Of a stretch of DNA of 64,000 bases, positions 34,117 to 43,359 are shown piece after piece. Source of the DNA: an uncultured Saprospiraceae bacterium (GTDB lineage Bacteria > Bacteroidota > Bacteroidia > Chitinophagales > Saprospiraceae). Position 1 is the first letter of the stretch. Every line of letters starts with the position of its first letter. The notes below the pieces were generated by a model, which did not search any database, was not told where the DNA came from, and worked only from the letters and a program-made list of their open reading frames with translations. The DNA is taken from NCBI GenBank assembly GCA_937951615.1, contig CALFBH010000010.1, forward strand, positions 118,264 through 182,263, read 5' to 3'. The translations under genes and the position numbers were made by a program.

Positions 34117-36003
34117 ATGAAATGCTTAATCGCAACGAGTTTTTTATTATTCGCCTCTATTTTTTTATATGCTCAACCCATTGAAATGCCGCTGACGCAT
34201 AATCCGGTTTTGCAACAATACGCTAAGGCGCATCCCAAACAAGCAAAGGCTAATCGGCAGGTGACCAATACGCTGATGCTACCTTTTTTCGATGATTTTT
34301 CATACGAAGGTCCTTATCCCGATTCTACGCTTTGGATGGATAATCAGGCTTACGTGAATCCTACATTGGGCAAAAATCCGCCTTCAGTAGGCGTAGCCAC
34401 ACTAGACGGACTAAATGCTCATGGTACACCTTATGAAGGTGGGGAAAACTGGGCTGACACCCTGACTTCTATGCCTATCGACTTATCGGCACTGACTGTT
34501 TCCGACAATATTTATATGAGCTTTTTTGTAGAACCACAGGGCAACGGAGACTCCCCAGAAGCTATTGATGTACTCAAGATAGAGTTTAAAGACTTCAACG
34601 ACAACTGGCAGCAGATGATGGAAATTTCGGGCGATACCGCTTCGACTTTTGCGTATCACAGTATCTTTCTTGGCTCTTTATATCTCAGTGATGATTTTCA
34701 GTTTCGCTTTACCAATTATAATGCAAGAACCGGATTTGTGGATCTCTGGCATATTGATTATGTAAGAATTGATACTGACCGATTGAATAATGACCAATCC
34801 TTTGGAGATGTTTGTTTTACTGAATATCCGCCTTCTATATTGAGAGATTATCGCGCAATGCCCTGGCCGCATTATTATACAGATGTAAATAATAATTTTG
34901 TCACTTCCGAAAGCTGGGCAGGTATTGATTTGAAAATAAAAAATCATAGCACATCCAGCTATGTTCTCGACAATGCTTATTATGATGCTGATGAAGATAT
35001 ATATGACCTCAATGTGGTAAATTGGGATAATGGAAGTACCTCCATTCCCGCAAGTAGCAATCAAACTTTATCCGGCTCACTTAATCTGAATACAGATTTG
35101 AATTTTGGTCCGCTATTCTCTATCAATCCGACACAGGCTAAAATCAATACGACTTATTATTATACCGTATCGGGCCAGGATGAACTGACGAATCAGCCTA
35201 ATTTTGTGGTACAAAATGATACCGTTACCACCGAAACTATATTTGGCAATTACTTTGCTTATGACGATGGGACTGCGGAAAGCAATATTGGACTCAACGC
35301 ATTTGGCTCACAAGCCGCTGTTCAGTTCAAACTCAATGTAGATGACACGCTGACTGCCATACAAATTCATATTCCGCATGTCGCAGGCGATGTTTCCACT
35401 CAGTCTTTCCACCTAAAAGTATGGGAAGGCAGCCTAAACAACGAACCACCTGTATACGAGCGTAATTTTGCTACGCCAGAATACGCGCCAGGGCTTAATG
35501 GTTTTCATACTTACGAGCTTGATGTCCCTCTTTTCATGAGCAAAGATAATAACTACTACATCGGCTGGCAGCAGGCAAGTAATGAAACGCCGCCTATCCC
35601 TGTGGGTTTTGACAAAAACAATCCTTTTGCCGCTTCCAAAAATTTCTATAATATCGGTACAGGATGGAATCCATTCACTGCTGCTGGGCTGGAAGGTGCA
35701 TTGATGATTCGTGCGGTGACAACGGAAGGCAGTGTTTTTGTCAGCAATGAGGAAGTCCTTTCGGCCGAGGAGGTGGTGAGTATTTTTCCTAATCCAGTCA
35801 GCAATCAACTTTTCTTTAATTTGAAAACGGGTATTTATCAGGATTATGAAGTAGCTGTTTATAGTGCGCTGGGGCAATTAGCTTTTACGCAGACGCTGAC
35901 TGAATCTATTCCAGTATATCATTTGCCAAGTGGAATTTATTTTATAAAATTGCAGGATAAAACGACTGAACAGGTTTATACTTATAAATTTGTGAAGCGA
36001 TAA
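34117..36003 (+). CDS. Secreted protein with T9SS type A sorting domain
   Basis: A 628-residue protein with signal peptide MKCLIATSFLLFASIFLYAQ. The middle region has beta-rich, Asn/Asp-rich segments, including YFAYDDGTAESNIGLNAFG and a VDLWHIDYVRID strand typical of secreted Bacteroidota proteins with jelly-roll-like modules. The C terminus (SIFPNPVSNQLFFNL to IYFIKLQD ... YKFVKR) is a T9SS C-terminal domain, directing outer-membrane secretion and surface attachment. No catalytic motif recognised. Confidence 0.88.
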   Translation: MKCLIATSFLLFASIFLYAQPIEMPLTHNPVLQQYAKAHPKQAKANRQVTNTLMLPFFDDFSYEGPYPDSTLWMDNQAYVNPTLGKNPPSVGVATLDGLNAHGTPYEGGENWADTLTSMPIDLSALTVSDNIYMSFFVEPQGNGDSPEAIDVLKIEFKDFNDNWQQMMEISGDTASTFAYHSIFLGSLYLSDDFQFRFTNYNARTGFVDLWHIDYVRIDTDRLNNDQSFGDVCFTEYPPSILRDYRAMPWPHYYTDVNNNFVTSESWAGIDLKIKNHSTSSYVLDNAYYDADEDIYDLNVVNWDNGSTSIPASSNQTLSGSLNLNTDLNFGPLFSINPTQAKINTTYYYTVSGQDELTNQPNFVVQNDTVTTETIFGNYFAYDDGTAESNIGLNAFGSQAAVQFKLNVDDTLTAIQIHIPHVAGDVSTQSFHLKVWEGSLNNEPPVYERNFATPEYAPGLNGFHTYELDVPLFMSKDNNYYIGWQQASNETPPIPVGFDKNNPFAASKNFYNIGTGWNPFTAAGLEGALMIRAVTTEGSVFVSNEEVLSAEEVVSIFPNPVSNQLFFNLKTGIYQDYEVAVYSALGQLAFTQTLTESIPVYHLPSGIYFIKLQDKTTEQVYTYKFVKR

Positions 36004-36020
36004 GATTTAAAGAATATCAT

Positions 36021-36060
36021 CGAACGTTTACTAAACCTACATAGGTTTAGTAAACGTTCG
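36021..36060. repeat. 40-bp inverted repeat before rhodanese gene
   Basis: Two perfect 19-base arms (CGAACGTTTACTAAACCTA) separated by CA. It ends 3 bases before the track start at 36064. Confidence 0.92.
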
Positions 36061-36081
36061 TTAATGACCAATCACCATAAT

Positions 36082-36384
36082 ATGCCAGATATCACAGTAG
36101 AAGAACTCAAACAAAAACTCGACAAGGAGGAAAAATTTGTGTTCATAGATGTACGCGAACCACACGAATATGCGGAGTTCAATCTCAATGCTCAACTTAT
36201 TCCGCTTGGTACGCTACCGCTTCGTTTAAATGAATTTGAAGACCATAAAAATGAAGAAATTGTCGTTCATTGTCGCTCTGGCGGACGCAGTGGACAGGCA
36301 AAAGCCTTTATGATACAAGCTGGTTTCACCAATGTCCGCAACTTACTCGGCGGTGTTTTGGATTGGCAGGCTAAGTTTAAGTGA
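36082..36384 (+). CDS. Single-domain rhodanese
   Basis: About 100 residues. The catalytic Cys loop is VHCRSGGRSGQA, with an Arg-rich loop as in PspE/GlpE-type sulfurtransferases, preceded by VFIDVREPHEYAEF. It transfers sulfane sulfur in the cytoplasm; the acceptor is unknown. ATG 36082 (MPDITVEELKQ) is chosen because the track start at 36064 lies 3 bases from a strong hairpin and adds MTNHHN. Confidence 0.88.
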   Translation: MPDITVEELKQKLDKEEKFVFIDVREPHEYAEFNLNAQLIPLGTLPLRLNEFEDHKNEEIVVHCRSGGRSGQAKAFMIQAGFTNVRNLLGGVLDWQAKFK

Positions 36385-36385
36385 T

Positions 36386-36475
36386 TGGGGTATTGGGGTA
36401 ATTGTATATTAGGGTATTAGTGATCGCCAGTCACCAATACCCTAATTCCCCACTACCCAATACCCCAGCTAAGCG
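36386..36475. repeat. GGGTATTGGGG / CCAATACCCC word repeat
   Basis: GATTGGGGTATTGGGGTAA words follow the rhodanese stop and are mirrored by CCAATACCCTAATTCCCC and CCCAATACCCCAG. There is no ATTTTGC core; the turn is GTGATCGCCAGTCAC. Confidence 0.85.
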
Positions 36476-36567
36476 TCTCCCAAACGACACTCCTTCCCTA
36501 TATATTTTCCGTACATTTACAGCGGCATAAATTATTTGTTATTTGTGTTTGAATTTGAATCTAGATC

Positions 36568-37269
36568 ATGCCAAACGACTTAGCTATTGACATCATTATT
36601 CCTGCATTCAATGAAGAAAATGCAGTGGATAAAGTGCTGGCAGAAATACCTGCCGACCTGATTCGGGAGGTCATTGTATGCAATAATGGCAGCACCGACC
36701 AAACCGCAGAAGTCGCCAGAAAAGGCGGCGCGACGGTACTTGATGAACCGCAAAAGGGCTACGGACATGCCTGCCTGAAAGGAATTCAATACCTACGCAA
36801 CAAACCTGCCGACCAACAACCGGATGTTGTCATATTTCTGGATGCTGATTATTCGGATTATCCAGAAGAAGCCCGTTTGCTCATGCAGCCTATTATAGAG
36901 CAAGACATGGACATGGTCATTGGTTCGCGTGCATTGGGTGATTTGGAACGCGGCTCTATGACACCACAACAAATTTTTGGCAATTGGTTGGCGACCAATC
37001 TTATCAAGTTATTTTACCAATACGAATTTACAGATTTAGGCCCCTTTCGGGCAATAAAGTGGCAGAAGCTGCTAGAACTAGATATGCAGGACACCACTTA
37101 TGGCTGGACAGTAGAAATGCAGGTCAAAGCCGCTAAATTGAAATATAAATGCACCGAGATACCCGTCAATTATCGCAAACGCATTGGCAAATCTAAAGTT
37201 TCTGGCACCGTCAAAGGTACGATTCTAGCTGGACACAAAATCTTGTGGACTATATTTAAATTACTTTGA
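36568..37269 (+). CDS. Family 2 glycosyltransferase, DPM1/GtrB-like catalytic domain
   Basis: A 233-residue protein. IIIPAFNEENAVDKVLAEIP opens a GT-A fold, IFLDADYSDYPEEA carries the DxD-type metal site, and VIGSRALGDLERGSM and GPFRAIKW are conserved in polyprenol-phosphate sugar transferases. No membrane segments follow, so it is a soluble or peripheral single-domain form. Donor and acceptor unknown. A second GT2 follows after a 172-base repeat gap. Confidence 0.88.
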   Translation: MPNDLAIDIIIPAFNEENAVDKVLAEIPADLIREVIVCNNGSTDQTAEVARKGGATVLDEPQKGYGHACLKGIQYLRNKPADQQPDVVIFLDADYSDYPEEARLLMQPIIEQDMDMVIGSRALGDLERGSMTPQQIFGNWLATNLIKLFYQYEFTDLGPFRAIKWQKLLELDMQDTTYGWTVEMQVKAAKLKYKCTEIPVNYRKRIGKSKVSGTVKGTILAGHKILWTIFKLL

Positions 37270-37271
37270 AA

Positions 37272-37440
37272 TGTGTTGGTGAGTTGCGGGGTGATGAGTT
37301 GCGGGTTCGTGAGTTACGGGTTCGCAAGTTACGAGGTGAAAAAGTTCGTTTTTTTGCTTTGCAAAAAACGACAACACAACAACACGACAACACAACAACA
37401 CGACAACACAACAACACGACAACACAACAACAAACACATA
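37272..37440. repeat. GAGTTGCGGG + CGACAACACAAC word tract with core
   Basis: GTGAGTTGCGGGGTGATGAG words follow the stop. A near-palindromic core of the CGTTTTTTTGCTTTGCAAAA type (37347-37370) is followed by ACAACACGACAACACAAC words. Here the two arms use different vocabularies. Both recur within the 53343-54773 gene. Confidence 0.88.
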
Positions 37441-37441
37441 C

Positions 37442-38935
37442 ATGGCATTCATCACCTATTTTCTAATTACATTTTACAGTCTCAGTTTACTATACATCAC
37501 GATTTACTGTCTGATGCAGGTGCATTTATTGTATTTTTACAAACAGAATAAACGCAAGCCTTCCGATAATTTATCTAAGAATGGTGTCGTAGTGGAGGAC
37601 AGTGATTTGCCTTTTGTCACCATTCAGTTGCCCATTTATAATGAGCAGTATGTTGTGGAGCGGCTGATTGACAATATTACTAAATTTGATTATCCCAAAG
37701 ATCGTTTTGAAATTCATATCCTCGATGATTCTACAGATGAAACTGTGGAAATCACCCAAAAAAAAGTAGTCGAATACAAAGCGAAGGGCTTCAATATAGA
37801 ACAGGTTCGCCGGGCAGGACGAGAAGGCTATAAAGCAGGTGCTTTGCGTGACGCGATGCCCTTTGTAAAAGGAGATTTCATTGCTATTTTTGATGCCGAT
37901 TTTCTACCGAATCCTGATTTTTTGCGCCGCACTATTCCTTATTTCAATAATCCGGAAATTGGGGTCGTACAAACCCGCTGGGAACACATCAATAAAAACT
38001 ATTCCCTACTAACTCGCTTGCAGGCCATGCAACTAGATGTCCATTTCACCGTCGAGCAAAAAGGGCGATATGCTGGTGACTGCTTATTACAATTCAATGG
38101 CACAGCAGGTGTATGGCGACACAGCACCATCAATGATGCAGGAGGCTGGGAAGCTGACACACTCACCGAAGACCTCGACCTCAGCTATCGCGCCCAACTC
38201 AAGGGCTGGAAGATTGTTTATCTGGAAAAAGTTGGTTCACCCGCTGAGCTGCCTGCCGAAATGAACGGACTAAAATCCCAGCAATTTCGATGGACAAAAG
38301 GTGGCGCAGAAACCGCCAAGAAAATGCTGCCGCTCATCTGGAAAGCGGATATTTCCCGACGCAAAAAGATTCATGGCACCGTGCATTTGATGTCGAGCAG
38401 CATATTCATTTGTATTTTCCTAATTGGTATCCTTAGTGTGCCGCTGAGTTTTTTGATTCAGGGCATTGAGATTGACATGCGGTATTCTTATATTTTTTAT
38501 GCCGCCACCGTTTCAGTCAGCCTGGTCTATTATGTCGCCAACGTGCAGGCACTGCGCACCGGACAAAGCTATCTTTGGACTTTAGTTAAATTTATCTTTC
38601 TTTTTCCTGTTTTCCTATCCTTGTCAATGGGCTTGTCCCTTCATAATACCATTGCCGTTTTGCAGGGTTATATTGGTAAAAAAACAGCCTTCATTCGTAC
38701 CCCAAAATTCAATATCAATGGCTTGAAAGACAGTTTCAAAAATCATAATTACCTAGCTCGAAAAGTGAGTTGGACAACTATTTTTGAAGGCTTACTCGCG
38801 CTCTATTTCTTAGCTGCTATCATCGTCGATTTGCTCTGGCTGGACAATCGGTCATTTATGGGTTTTCATATTATGTTGTTTGCAGGCTTTGGTTCGATTT
38901 GTTATCTTTCGGTTAAGCATTTGAGTTTGAAGTGA
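37442..38935 (+). CDS. Membrane GT2, cellulose-synthase/ceramide-glucosyltransferase-like
   Basis: A 497-residue processive-type glycosyltransferase. An N-terminal membrane segment is followed by the catalytic domain: IQLPIYNEQYVVERLI, HILDDSTDETVEI, IFDADFLPNPDFLRR (DxD), TEDLDLSYRAQLKGW (TED) and QQFRWTKGG (QxxRW). Four C-terminal membrane segments follow. All GT2 catalytic motifs are present. Product unknown: a surface polysaccharide, glycolipid or glucan would fit. The leader is an A/C-rich word tract touching the ATG region. Confidence 0.93.
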   Translation: MAFITYFLITFYSLSLLYITIYCLMQVHLLYFYKQNKRKPSDNLSKNGVVVEDSDLPFVTIQLPIYNEQYVVERLIDNITKFDYPKDRFEIHILDDSTDETVEITQKKVVEYKAKGFNIEQVRRAGREGYKAGALRDAMPFVKGDFIAIFDADFLPNPDFLRRTIPYFNNPEIGVVQTRWEHINKNYSLLTRLQAMQLDVHFTVEQKGRYAGDCLLQFNGTAGVWRHSTINDAGGWEADTLTEDLDLSYRAQLKGWKIVYLEKVGSPAELPAEMNGLKSQQFRWTKGGAETAKKMLPLIWKADISRRKKIHGTVHLMSSSIFICIFLIGILSVPLSFLIQGIEIDMRYSYIFYAATVSVSLVYYVANVQALRTGQSYLWTLVKFIFLFPVFLSLSMGLSLHNTIAVLQGYIGKKTAFIRTPKFNINGLKDSFKNHNYLARKVSWTTIFEGLLALYFLAAIIVDLLWLDNRSFMGFHIMLFAGFGSICYLSVKHLSLK

Positions 38936-38974
38936 TACGTTTCATCGCTGCATCATGCAGGTAACTGAGCTTTG

Positions 38975-39066
38975 GACGAAAAGGAAATTAGGGTATTGGG
39001 ATTTTAGGTTAAAAATCGTTGAAAATCAAAAAAATATCAAATTTCCTAATTCCCCAGTGTCCAAAG
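38975..39066. repeat. Convergent trailer words
   Basis: ACGAAAAGGAAATTAGGGTA words follow the 38935 stop. On the minus strand, ACTTTGGACACTGGGGAATT words follow the 39075 stop. A similar tract lies at 43066-43215. Confidence 0.75.
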
Positions 39067-39074
39067 TCCAGTAG

Positions 39075-39755
39075 TTATGGTGGTAAAGGCTGCGTTTTTT
39101 TTCTAAAAACATAAGCCAGCCCGATACTCCAGGTGAAATGCAGGCGCATCAAAAACGGACGATCTTTTTCCCAGGGGATAATGTCGCTTTTTTTCGGATT
39201 GGACAAAATTGTAGTTAGCCCGACACCTGTCGAGAAATTAAACCGCAGGTTTTTATACAATCTCGGAGAGATATCTATTCCCACACTTTTACTAAATGAC
39301 AACACAGGCTTGCCTGTTCTTATGGTATCAATAAACCAGACAGGGTCGCCTTGGTCAGTCCAAGCGCCATAAAATGCTTGGCCATAGGTCAGTACTTCTG
39401 CCCCAAAAACATCTACATCGGCATAGATACCAGGATTGAGGTGAGATTTTTTGAAAGGAATGCGACGGGTATAGCCTGCATTTACACCAAGGTACTCCAC
39501 AAAGTCATCGGCATAAAAGCGATTGCGGTAAGTGTGCAGCTCAAACTCCCGGTGTACCCGGTTGATAAACCAGTTTACTCCACCATGCCATTCATTATTG
39601 CCTCTGATATGGAGATAGGAAGCTGAATAATCACGCCCAATGTAGGTGTCGTTGATATTGACCTGAATGCCCCAGGCATTATCCTGTGCCTCCATTTGTG
39701 CGAATAAGGATAAAACACAATAACATCCAATGAGTATTGTTTTTAAATTCATCAT
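39075..39755 (-). CDS. Secreted/outer-membrane beta protein, divergent paralogue
   Basis: A 226-residue protein with signal peptide MNLKTILIGCYCVLSLFAQMEAQ. The mature chain alternates short hydrophobic strands with aromatic ends (SASYLHIRGNNEWHGGVNWF, EYLGVNAGYTRR, RLHFTWSIGLAYVF), consistent with a small beta barrel. The pattern HGGxNWFINR / EYLGVNAG parallels HGGRNLEF ... EHLGINFG in the 40060 and 40742 proteins, so it may be a third, distant family member. Function unknown. Confidence 0.7.
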   Translation of the reverse strand: MMNLKTILIGCYCVLSLFAQMEAQDNAWGIQVNINDTYIGRDYSASYLHIRGNNEWHGGVNWFINRVHREFELHTYRNRFYADDFVEYLGVNAGYTRRIPFKKSHLNPGIYADVDVFGAEVLTYGQAFYGAWTDQGDPVWFIDTIRTGKPVLSFSKSVGIDISPRLYKNLRFNFSTGVGLTTILSNPKKSDIIPWEKDRPFLMRLHFTWSIGLAYVFRKKTQPLPP

Positions 39756-39774
39756 TTTTCTATTTAATTTGGAG

Positions 39775-40057
39775 TTAGTAATTAGTTGATTAGTGACTGG
39801 TTATTAGTTGCTTATAAAGCTTATGCTTTATGCTTGGCAAAAACTCCCTTTTTATTAAAGGAATATTTTATAGCTAAAAAACAAATTTTAAAATAATTTA
39901 AATTAAAAATGGTTCAGGTTCAGTAAAATCAAAAGATAAAATATCAAACAGCATGAAATTTAATTATAATCCCTCATAAAAGTCAATGACCTTTTGCAAT
40001 GACTAATTCTGGTAATGTATTGACTAATAACTAATTAAACAATCACTAATAACGCCA
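39775..40057. repeat. Split AATTAGTTATTAG / CTAATAAC word repeat
   Basis: On the minus strand, GTTATTAGTGATTGTTTAATT words follow the 40060 stop and CACTAATCAACTAATTAC words precede the 39755 start. About 200 AT-rich bases with no gene lie between. Confidence 0.75.
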
Positions 40058-40059
40058 AT

Positions 40060-40749
40060 TTAATAATATAGTCGCTGCACCGTCTTTTTGCCAAGACGAC
40101 AATTAATGCCGATGCTCCAGCGTTGGCTGCTGACTTCGGTACTTGTCAGCCCAGGTCCATTCATTATTTGGTCGGTATAATTAAATGTCATAAAAAGCCC
40201 ATAACCACCAGTCATGCTCAGGTAGATGTTTTCATACATTTTTATGGAAAGGCTTAAGCCTAAAATATAATCTATATGAAGCGTTGGTTTGCTTATATAG
40301 TAGGAGTCTAAAACAAATAAAAAGTCTGGATGATAACTTAAAAATAAACGATACTTGTCTTGTCGAAACCCCATACAAAATGCTTCTATATTGAAAAAGC
40401 CAGACAGGTTGATGTCAGAATATTTCGCAGAAAGTAATGAGCGTTCAAGCCCAAAGTTGATGCCCAAATGTTCCCAAGGTTTATTGGACAATAGCCTGTC
40501 CTTATAGGCATGTCCCTGATTATCCTTTACTTTTCGGTCTAGGTGTATATTAAGCCCTGCCTTAAATCCATGCTTTCCATCTCTACGCATATATGAAAAT
40601 TCAAGATTACGCCCGCCGTGGGTTTGATTAAATCGCAGAGTAGCATAGTCTTCTATGATGACAGGATAGCGTTCTTCCTGTGCGTAAGCAGAACAGCAAA
40701 ATACCAATATGCTTAGGACCAAAAATAATAGGATCATCATTTTATTCAT
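40060..40749 (-). CDS. Secreted beta-strand protein, paralogue 2
   Basis: ATG 40749 (MNKMMILLFLVLSILVFCCS) gives a signal peptide ending AYAQ. The track's 40824 start is read through the 3' end of the upstream paralogue. The 229-residue protein has YPVIIEDYATLRFNQTHGG, FKAGLNIHLDRKVKDNQGH, HIDYILGLSLSIKMYENIY and SSQRWSIGINCRLGKKTVQ, nearly matching the 40742 protein. It is probably a small outer-membrane beta barrel. Its start overlaps the upstream stop by 8 bases. Confidence 0.78.
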   Translation of the reverse strand: MNKMMILLFLVLSILVFCCSAYAQEERYPVIIEDYATLRFNQTHGGRNLEFSYMRRDGKHGFKAGLNIHLDRKVKDNQGHAYKDRLLSNKPWEHLGINFGLERSLLSAKYSDINLSGFFNIEAFCMGFRQDKYRLFLSYHPDFLFVLDSYYISKPTLHIDYILGLSLSIKMYENIYLSMTGGYGLFMTFNYTDQIMNGPGLTSTEVSSQRWSIGINCRLGKKTVQRLYY

Positions 40750-41428
40750 AATACAGTCGCTGCACCGTCTTCTTGCGAAGTCGGTAATTGATGCCGATGC
40801 TCCAGCGTTGGCTGCTGACTTCAATATCGGTTATCCCTATTTCAGACATTCCTCTATCACTACCCGTAAATGACATGAGTACCCCATAACCACCTGTCAT
40901 ATTCAAATAGATGTTTTCGTATGCCTTAATAGAAAGACTTAAACCTAAAATATAGTCAATATGAGCAGTAGCCTTATCTGTATAATAGGATTCTACATAA
41001 AATAAAAGATTACGCTCTTCATCACGACCTAAGAAAACAGGATATTTGTCATCCCTAAGTCCTACAACGAATATTTCTACATTAAAAAAAACAGACAATT
41101 GTATATCGGAATGTTTGATAGGAAGTATTGGGTGTCTGTAGCCAAGATTAACTCCAAAATGTTCTAAGGGTTTATTGGACATAAATCTATCTTTGAATAC
41201 ATGTCCCTGATTATCTTTTACCTTTCTATCTAAATGAATATTGAGTCCTGCTTTTAGTCTATGCTTTCCGTCTCTGTATATATATGAAAGTTCAACGTTA
41301 CGTCCACCGTGAGTTTGATTAAAGCGTAGAGTAATATAGTCCTCTATGATAACTGGATAGCCTTCTTCTTGTGCATACAAGGCATAGAACATTATGATAC
41401 ACAAAACTATCAATACAACTTTTTTCAT
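40742..41428 (-). CDS. Secreted beta-strand protein, paralogue 1
   Basis: A 228-residue protein with signal peptide MKKVVLIVLCIIMFYALYAQ. Shares with its downstream copy YPVIIEDYITLRFNQTHGG, KAGLNIHLDRKVKDNQGH, NIYLNMTGGYG and a C-terminal SSQRWSIGINYRLRKKTVQ. The terminal aromatic-rich strand (VQRLYYE) fits a beta-barrel closing strand. No known family recognised. The two copies are translationally coupled. Confidence 0.78.
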   Translation of the reverse strand: MKKVVLIVLCIIMFYALYAQEEGYPVIIEDYITLRFNQTHGGRNVELSYIYRDGKHRLKAGLNIHLDRKVKDNQGHVFKDRFMSNKPLEHFGVNLGYRHPILPIKHSDIQLSVFFNVEIFVVGLRDDKYPVFLGRDEERNLLFYVESYYTDKATAHIDYILGLSLSIKAYENIYLNMTGGYGVLMSFTGSDRGMSEIGITDIEVSSQRWSIGINYRLRKKTVQRLYYE

Positions 41429-41443
41429 ATGCTGTTTTAAAGT

Positions 41444-41472
41444 CAGGTCAGGAGAAATTTTCTCCTGACCTG
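41444..41472 (-). terminator. 29-bp hairpin after 41488 gene
   Basis: Perfect 14-base arms CAGGTCAGGAGAAA around one T. Sited 16 bases past the stop; no long T-run follows, so termination is plausible but not certain. Confidence 0.55.
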
Positions 41473-41487
41473 TTTAGTGAACTTAAA

Positions 41488-42693
41488 TTATTGTACCTTC
41501 CACAAGGTGATATTACCCTCCTCACCAACATAAGTCTCTGCCCAGTTATTATCGAAATAATCTGTATCTAAAGGATATGTTAAGTTGTCATTATTGTCAA
41601 TATCTATTTTCCAGTAGCAATCTGTAATATATTTTCTTCTTCCCTTAAATTCTGCCGTGCTGTTAGTTCCAATAGCTGTACCCAGTTTTTTCTTTGAGTG
41701 TGTCCAATCTCTTTCAAAAGTATTAAATACCACACTTCCGCCCGGAAAATCATCTGGATGAAACCAATAGTGCCATCTGGTCAGGTTATCGCCGATGTCA
41801 TTTTTGTGGACCTTAGTGATGAGTCTGCCGTTTTCATCTCCAAAATAGTATATCGTATTATTATAGGCTACTCTTCCACCGACATAAAACTCCGACCTTT
41901 TATTATTGTCATAGCGCTGGTCTATTCTGAATTCATGGCTGTGTATTGCATGATTGCTTCTTGCCGTCAGTTCTTCGGGCATAGGACGGGCAGTACTGCT
42001 AGTACCTGCTTCCAAGTTTTCGGTATCGTCCTCACTCAGCAGAGACAGTACAAAAGCAGGGGCAGCATCTTCACTATTTGCCTGCTCCTCGCTCACAGTC
42101 ACTTCATATTCCGCTCCGTTTTGGTGGAAATACCAGAATACATAATGGTCATCTACACCTGCTTCGTCGTCATCCAGTGCTTCTACTCCAGGGGAGAGTA
42201 TCGGCATTTTTTCGGTATCGGCAGTACTGAGGTTGGCAACGTGTATTACAGGGTCATATTCAATGTTTTCGTACACAAGCTCTGCTATCAAATCCTCCAA
42301 TGCAGAAGAACGCATACCTGTGCTGAGTTGTTCATTGATCATCGCTTCCGTTTCTCGAAAATGTGCTATAAAGTCGCTCAGCAAAACTGCATCATAGTCT
42401 GTCTTCCTCGCTTCTGCAAGTATGTAGTCTGTATAAATCGGCTGCTGCACGATGAGCTTGAGTGCTTCGGCAATCTTAGTCATGGCTTTTTGCACCCGTT
42501 CGTCCTCCCGGTCTTCTGCATTGACCATCAACGCTGATAATGGTGTAGGGTTGATTCGGTATTCATCAATCGTAGTTTGTACTTCTTCAGTGACTTCTTC
42601 CAACACCTCTTCCGACTGACTACAGGATGTCGAATAAAGGACTAATACGCCCAAAAACAGGGCAAACAACAAAGCTTTTTTTAAGTTTGTCAT
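41488..42693 (-). CDS. Lipoprotein of unknown function
   Basis: A 401-residue protein. The lipobox is VLVLYSTSCSQ, then an acidic linker (EEVLEEVTEEVQ). The middle is helical (AMTKIAEALKLIVQQ). A later domain (KRSEFYVGGRVAYNNTIYYF, VVFNTFERDWTHSKKKLG) is beta-rich and Trp/Tyr-rich, with an acidic EALDDDEAGVDD stretch. I do not recognise the family. It is separated from the paralogue pair by a hairpin and may be exposed at the cell surface. Confidence 0.75.
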   Translation of the reverse strand: MTNLKKALLFALFLGVLVLYSTSCSQSEEVLEEVTEEVQTTIDEYRINPTPLSALMVNAEDREDERVQKAMTKIAEALKLIVQQPIYTDYILAEARKTDYDAVLLSDFIAHFRETEAMINEQLSTGMRSSALEDLIAELVYENIEYDPVIHVANLSTADTEKMPILSPGVEALDDDEAGVDDHYVFWYFHQNGAEYEVTVSEEQANSEDAAPAFVLSLLSEDDTENLEAGTSSTARPMPEELTARSNHAIHSHEFRIDQRYDNNKRSEFYVGGRVAYNNTIYYFGDENGRLITKVHKNDIGDNLTRWHYWFHPDDFPGGSVVFNTFERDWTHSKKKLGTAIGTNSTAEFKGRRKYITDCYWKIDIDNNDNLTYPLDTDYFDNNWAETYVGEEGNITLWKVQ

Positions 42694-43359
42694 AATTTTT
42701 GTAATTTTAAAATTCTAATAATTAGTGAATGCAGTCCTACTAAGCCGACTGTAGTTGCTTCCGCTGTGTAGTTCTCCTTCCACGAGAACTGCATGGCGTT
42801 TTTGTTATCACAAAAACCTGCGGATGTTTTTTGTTTTTGCTCGGTTGCGCTGACTATCATCCAATTTGCTGAGTATATTCAAATCAGCAGACAGTTCAGA
42901 CATACCTGATGCCATAGGCAGTAAATTATGTTATAATAAATAAAGTATTAACAGAACAATACGCACACTCGCGTCTGTCATGCCTGTATTGTGTAGAGTG
43001 GAAATCGTCGGTTTTGAATCTAATTCAGGGTTACTTGGTTTTTTCGAAGTATCATCCTGATTTGGACTTTGGACGAAAAGGATATTGGGCTATTGGGCTT
43101 AAATATTTGATTGTCAGATATTCAATATTTATAATAAAAAAACATGTATTTTACTTGTTTTTACTAAAAATTGAAAATCAAACGAATACCGAACGCCCTA
43201 ATTTCCCAATGCCTAGTCCTGATAAACAACCGACTATAATAATTATCGACAATGCAAATATATATTCTCCACCCCAAAAAGCAAAATTTTCAATATATTT
43301 TTTAAAAAAAATTCTAATAACAGGACAGAATTTTTCCGAATTCAATTATCACATAAAAC
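42694..43359. other. 666-base divergent gap
   Basis: Contains a GTTTTTGT/ACAAAAAC hairpin near 42800 and a G-word to C-word tract at 43066-43215 (GGATATTGGGCTATTGGG mirrored by CGCCCTAATTTCCC). The 119-residue ORF at 43014 is built from this tract and is not called as a gene. Confidence 0.6.

Noticed and set aside
37376-37435. Phase-variable simple repeat controlling the GT2 gene
   Set aside because: The words are of mixed length and lie before the ATG, not in a promoter spacer or frame-critical site; the leader-word explanation covers them better.
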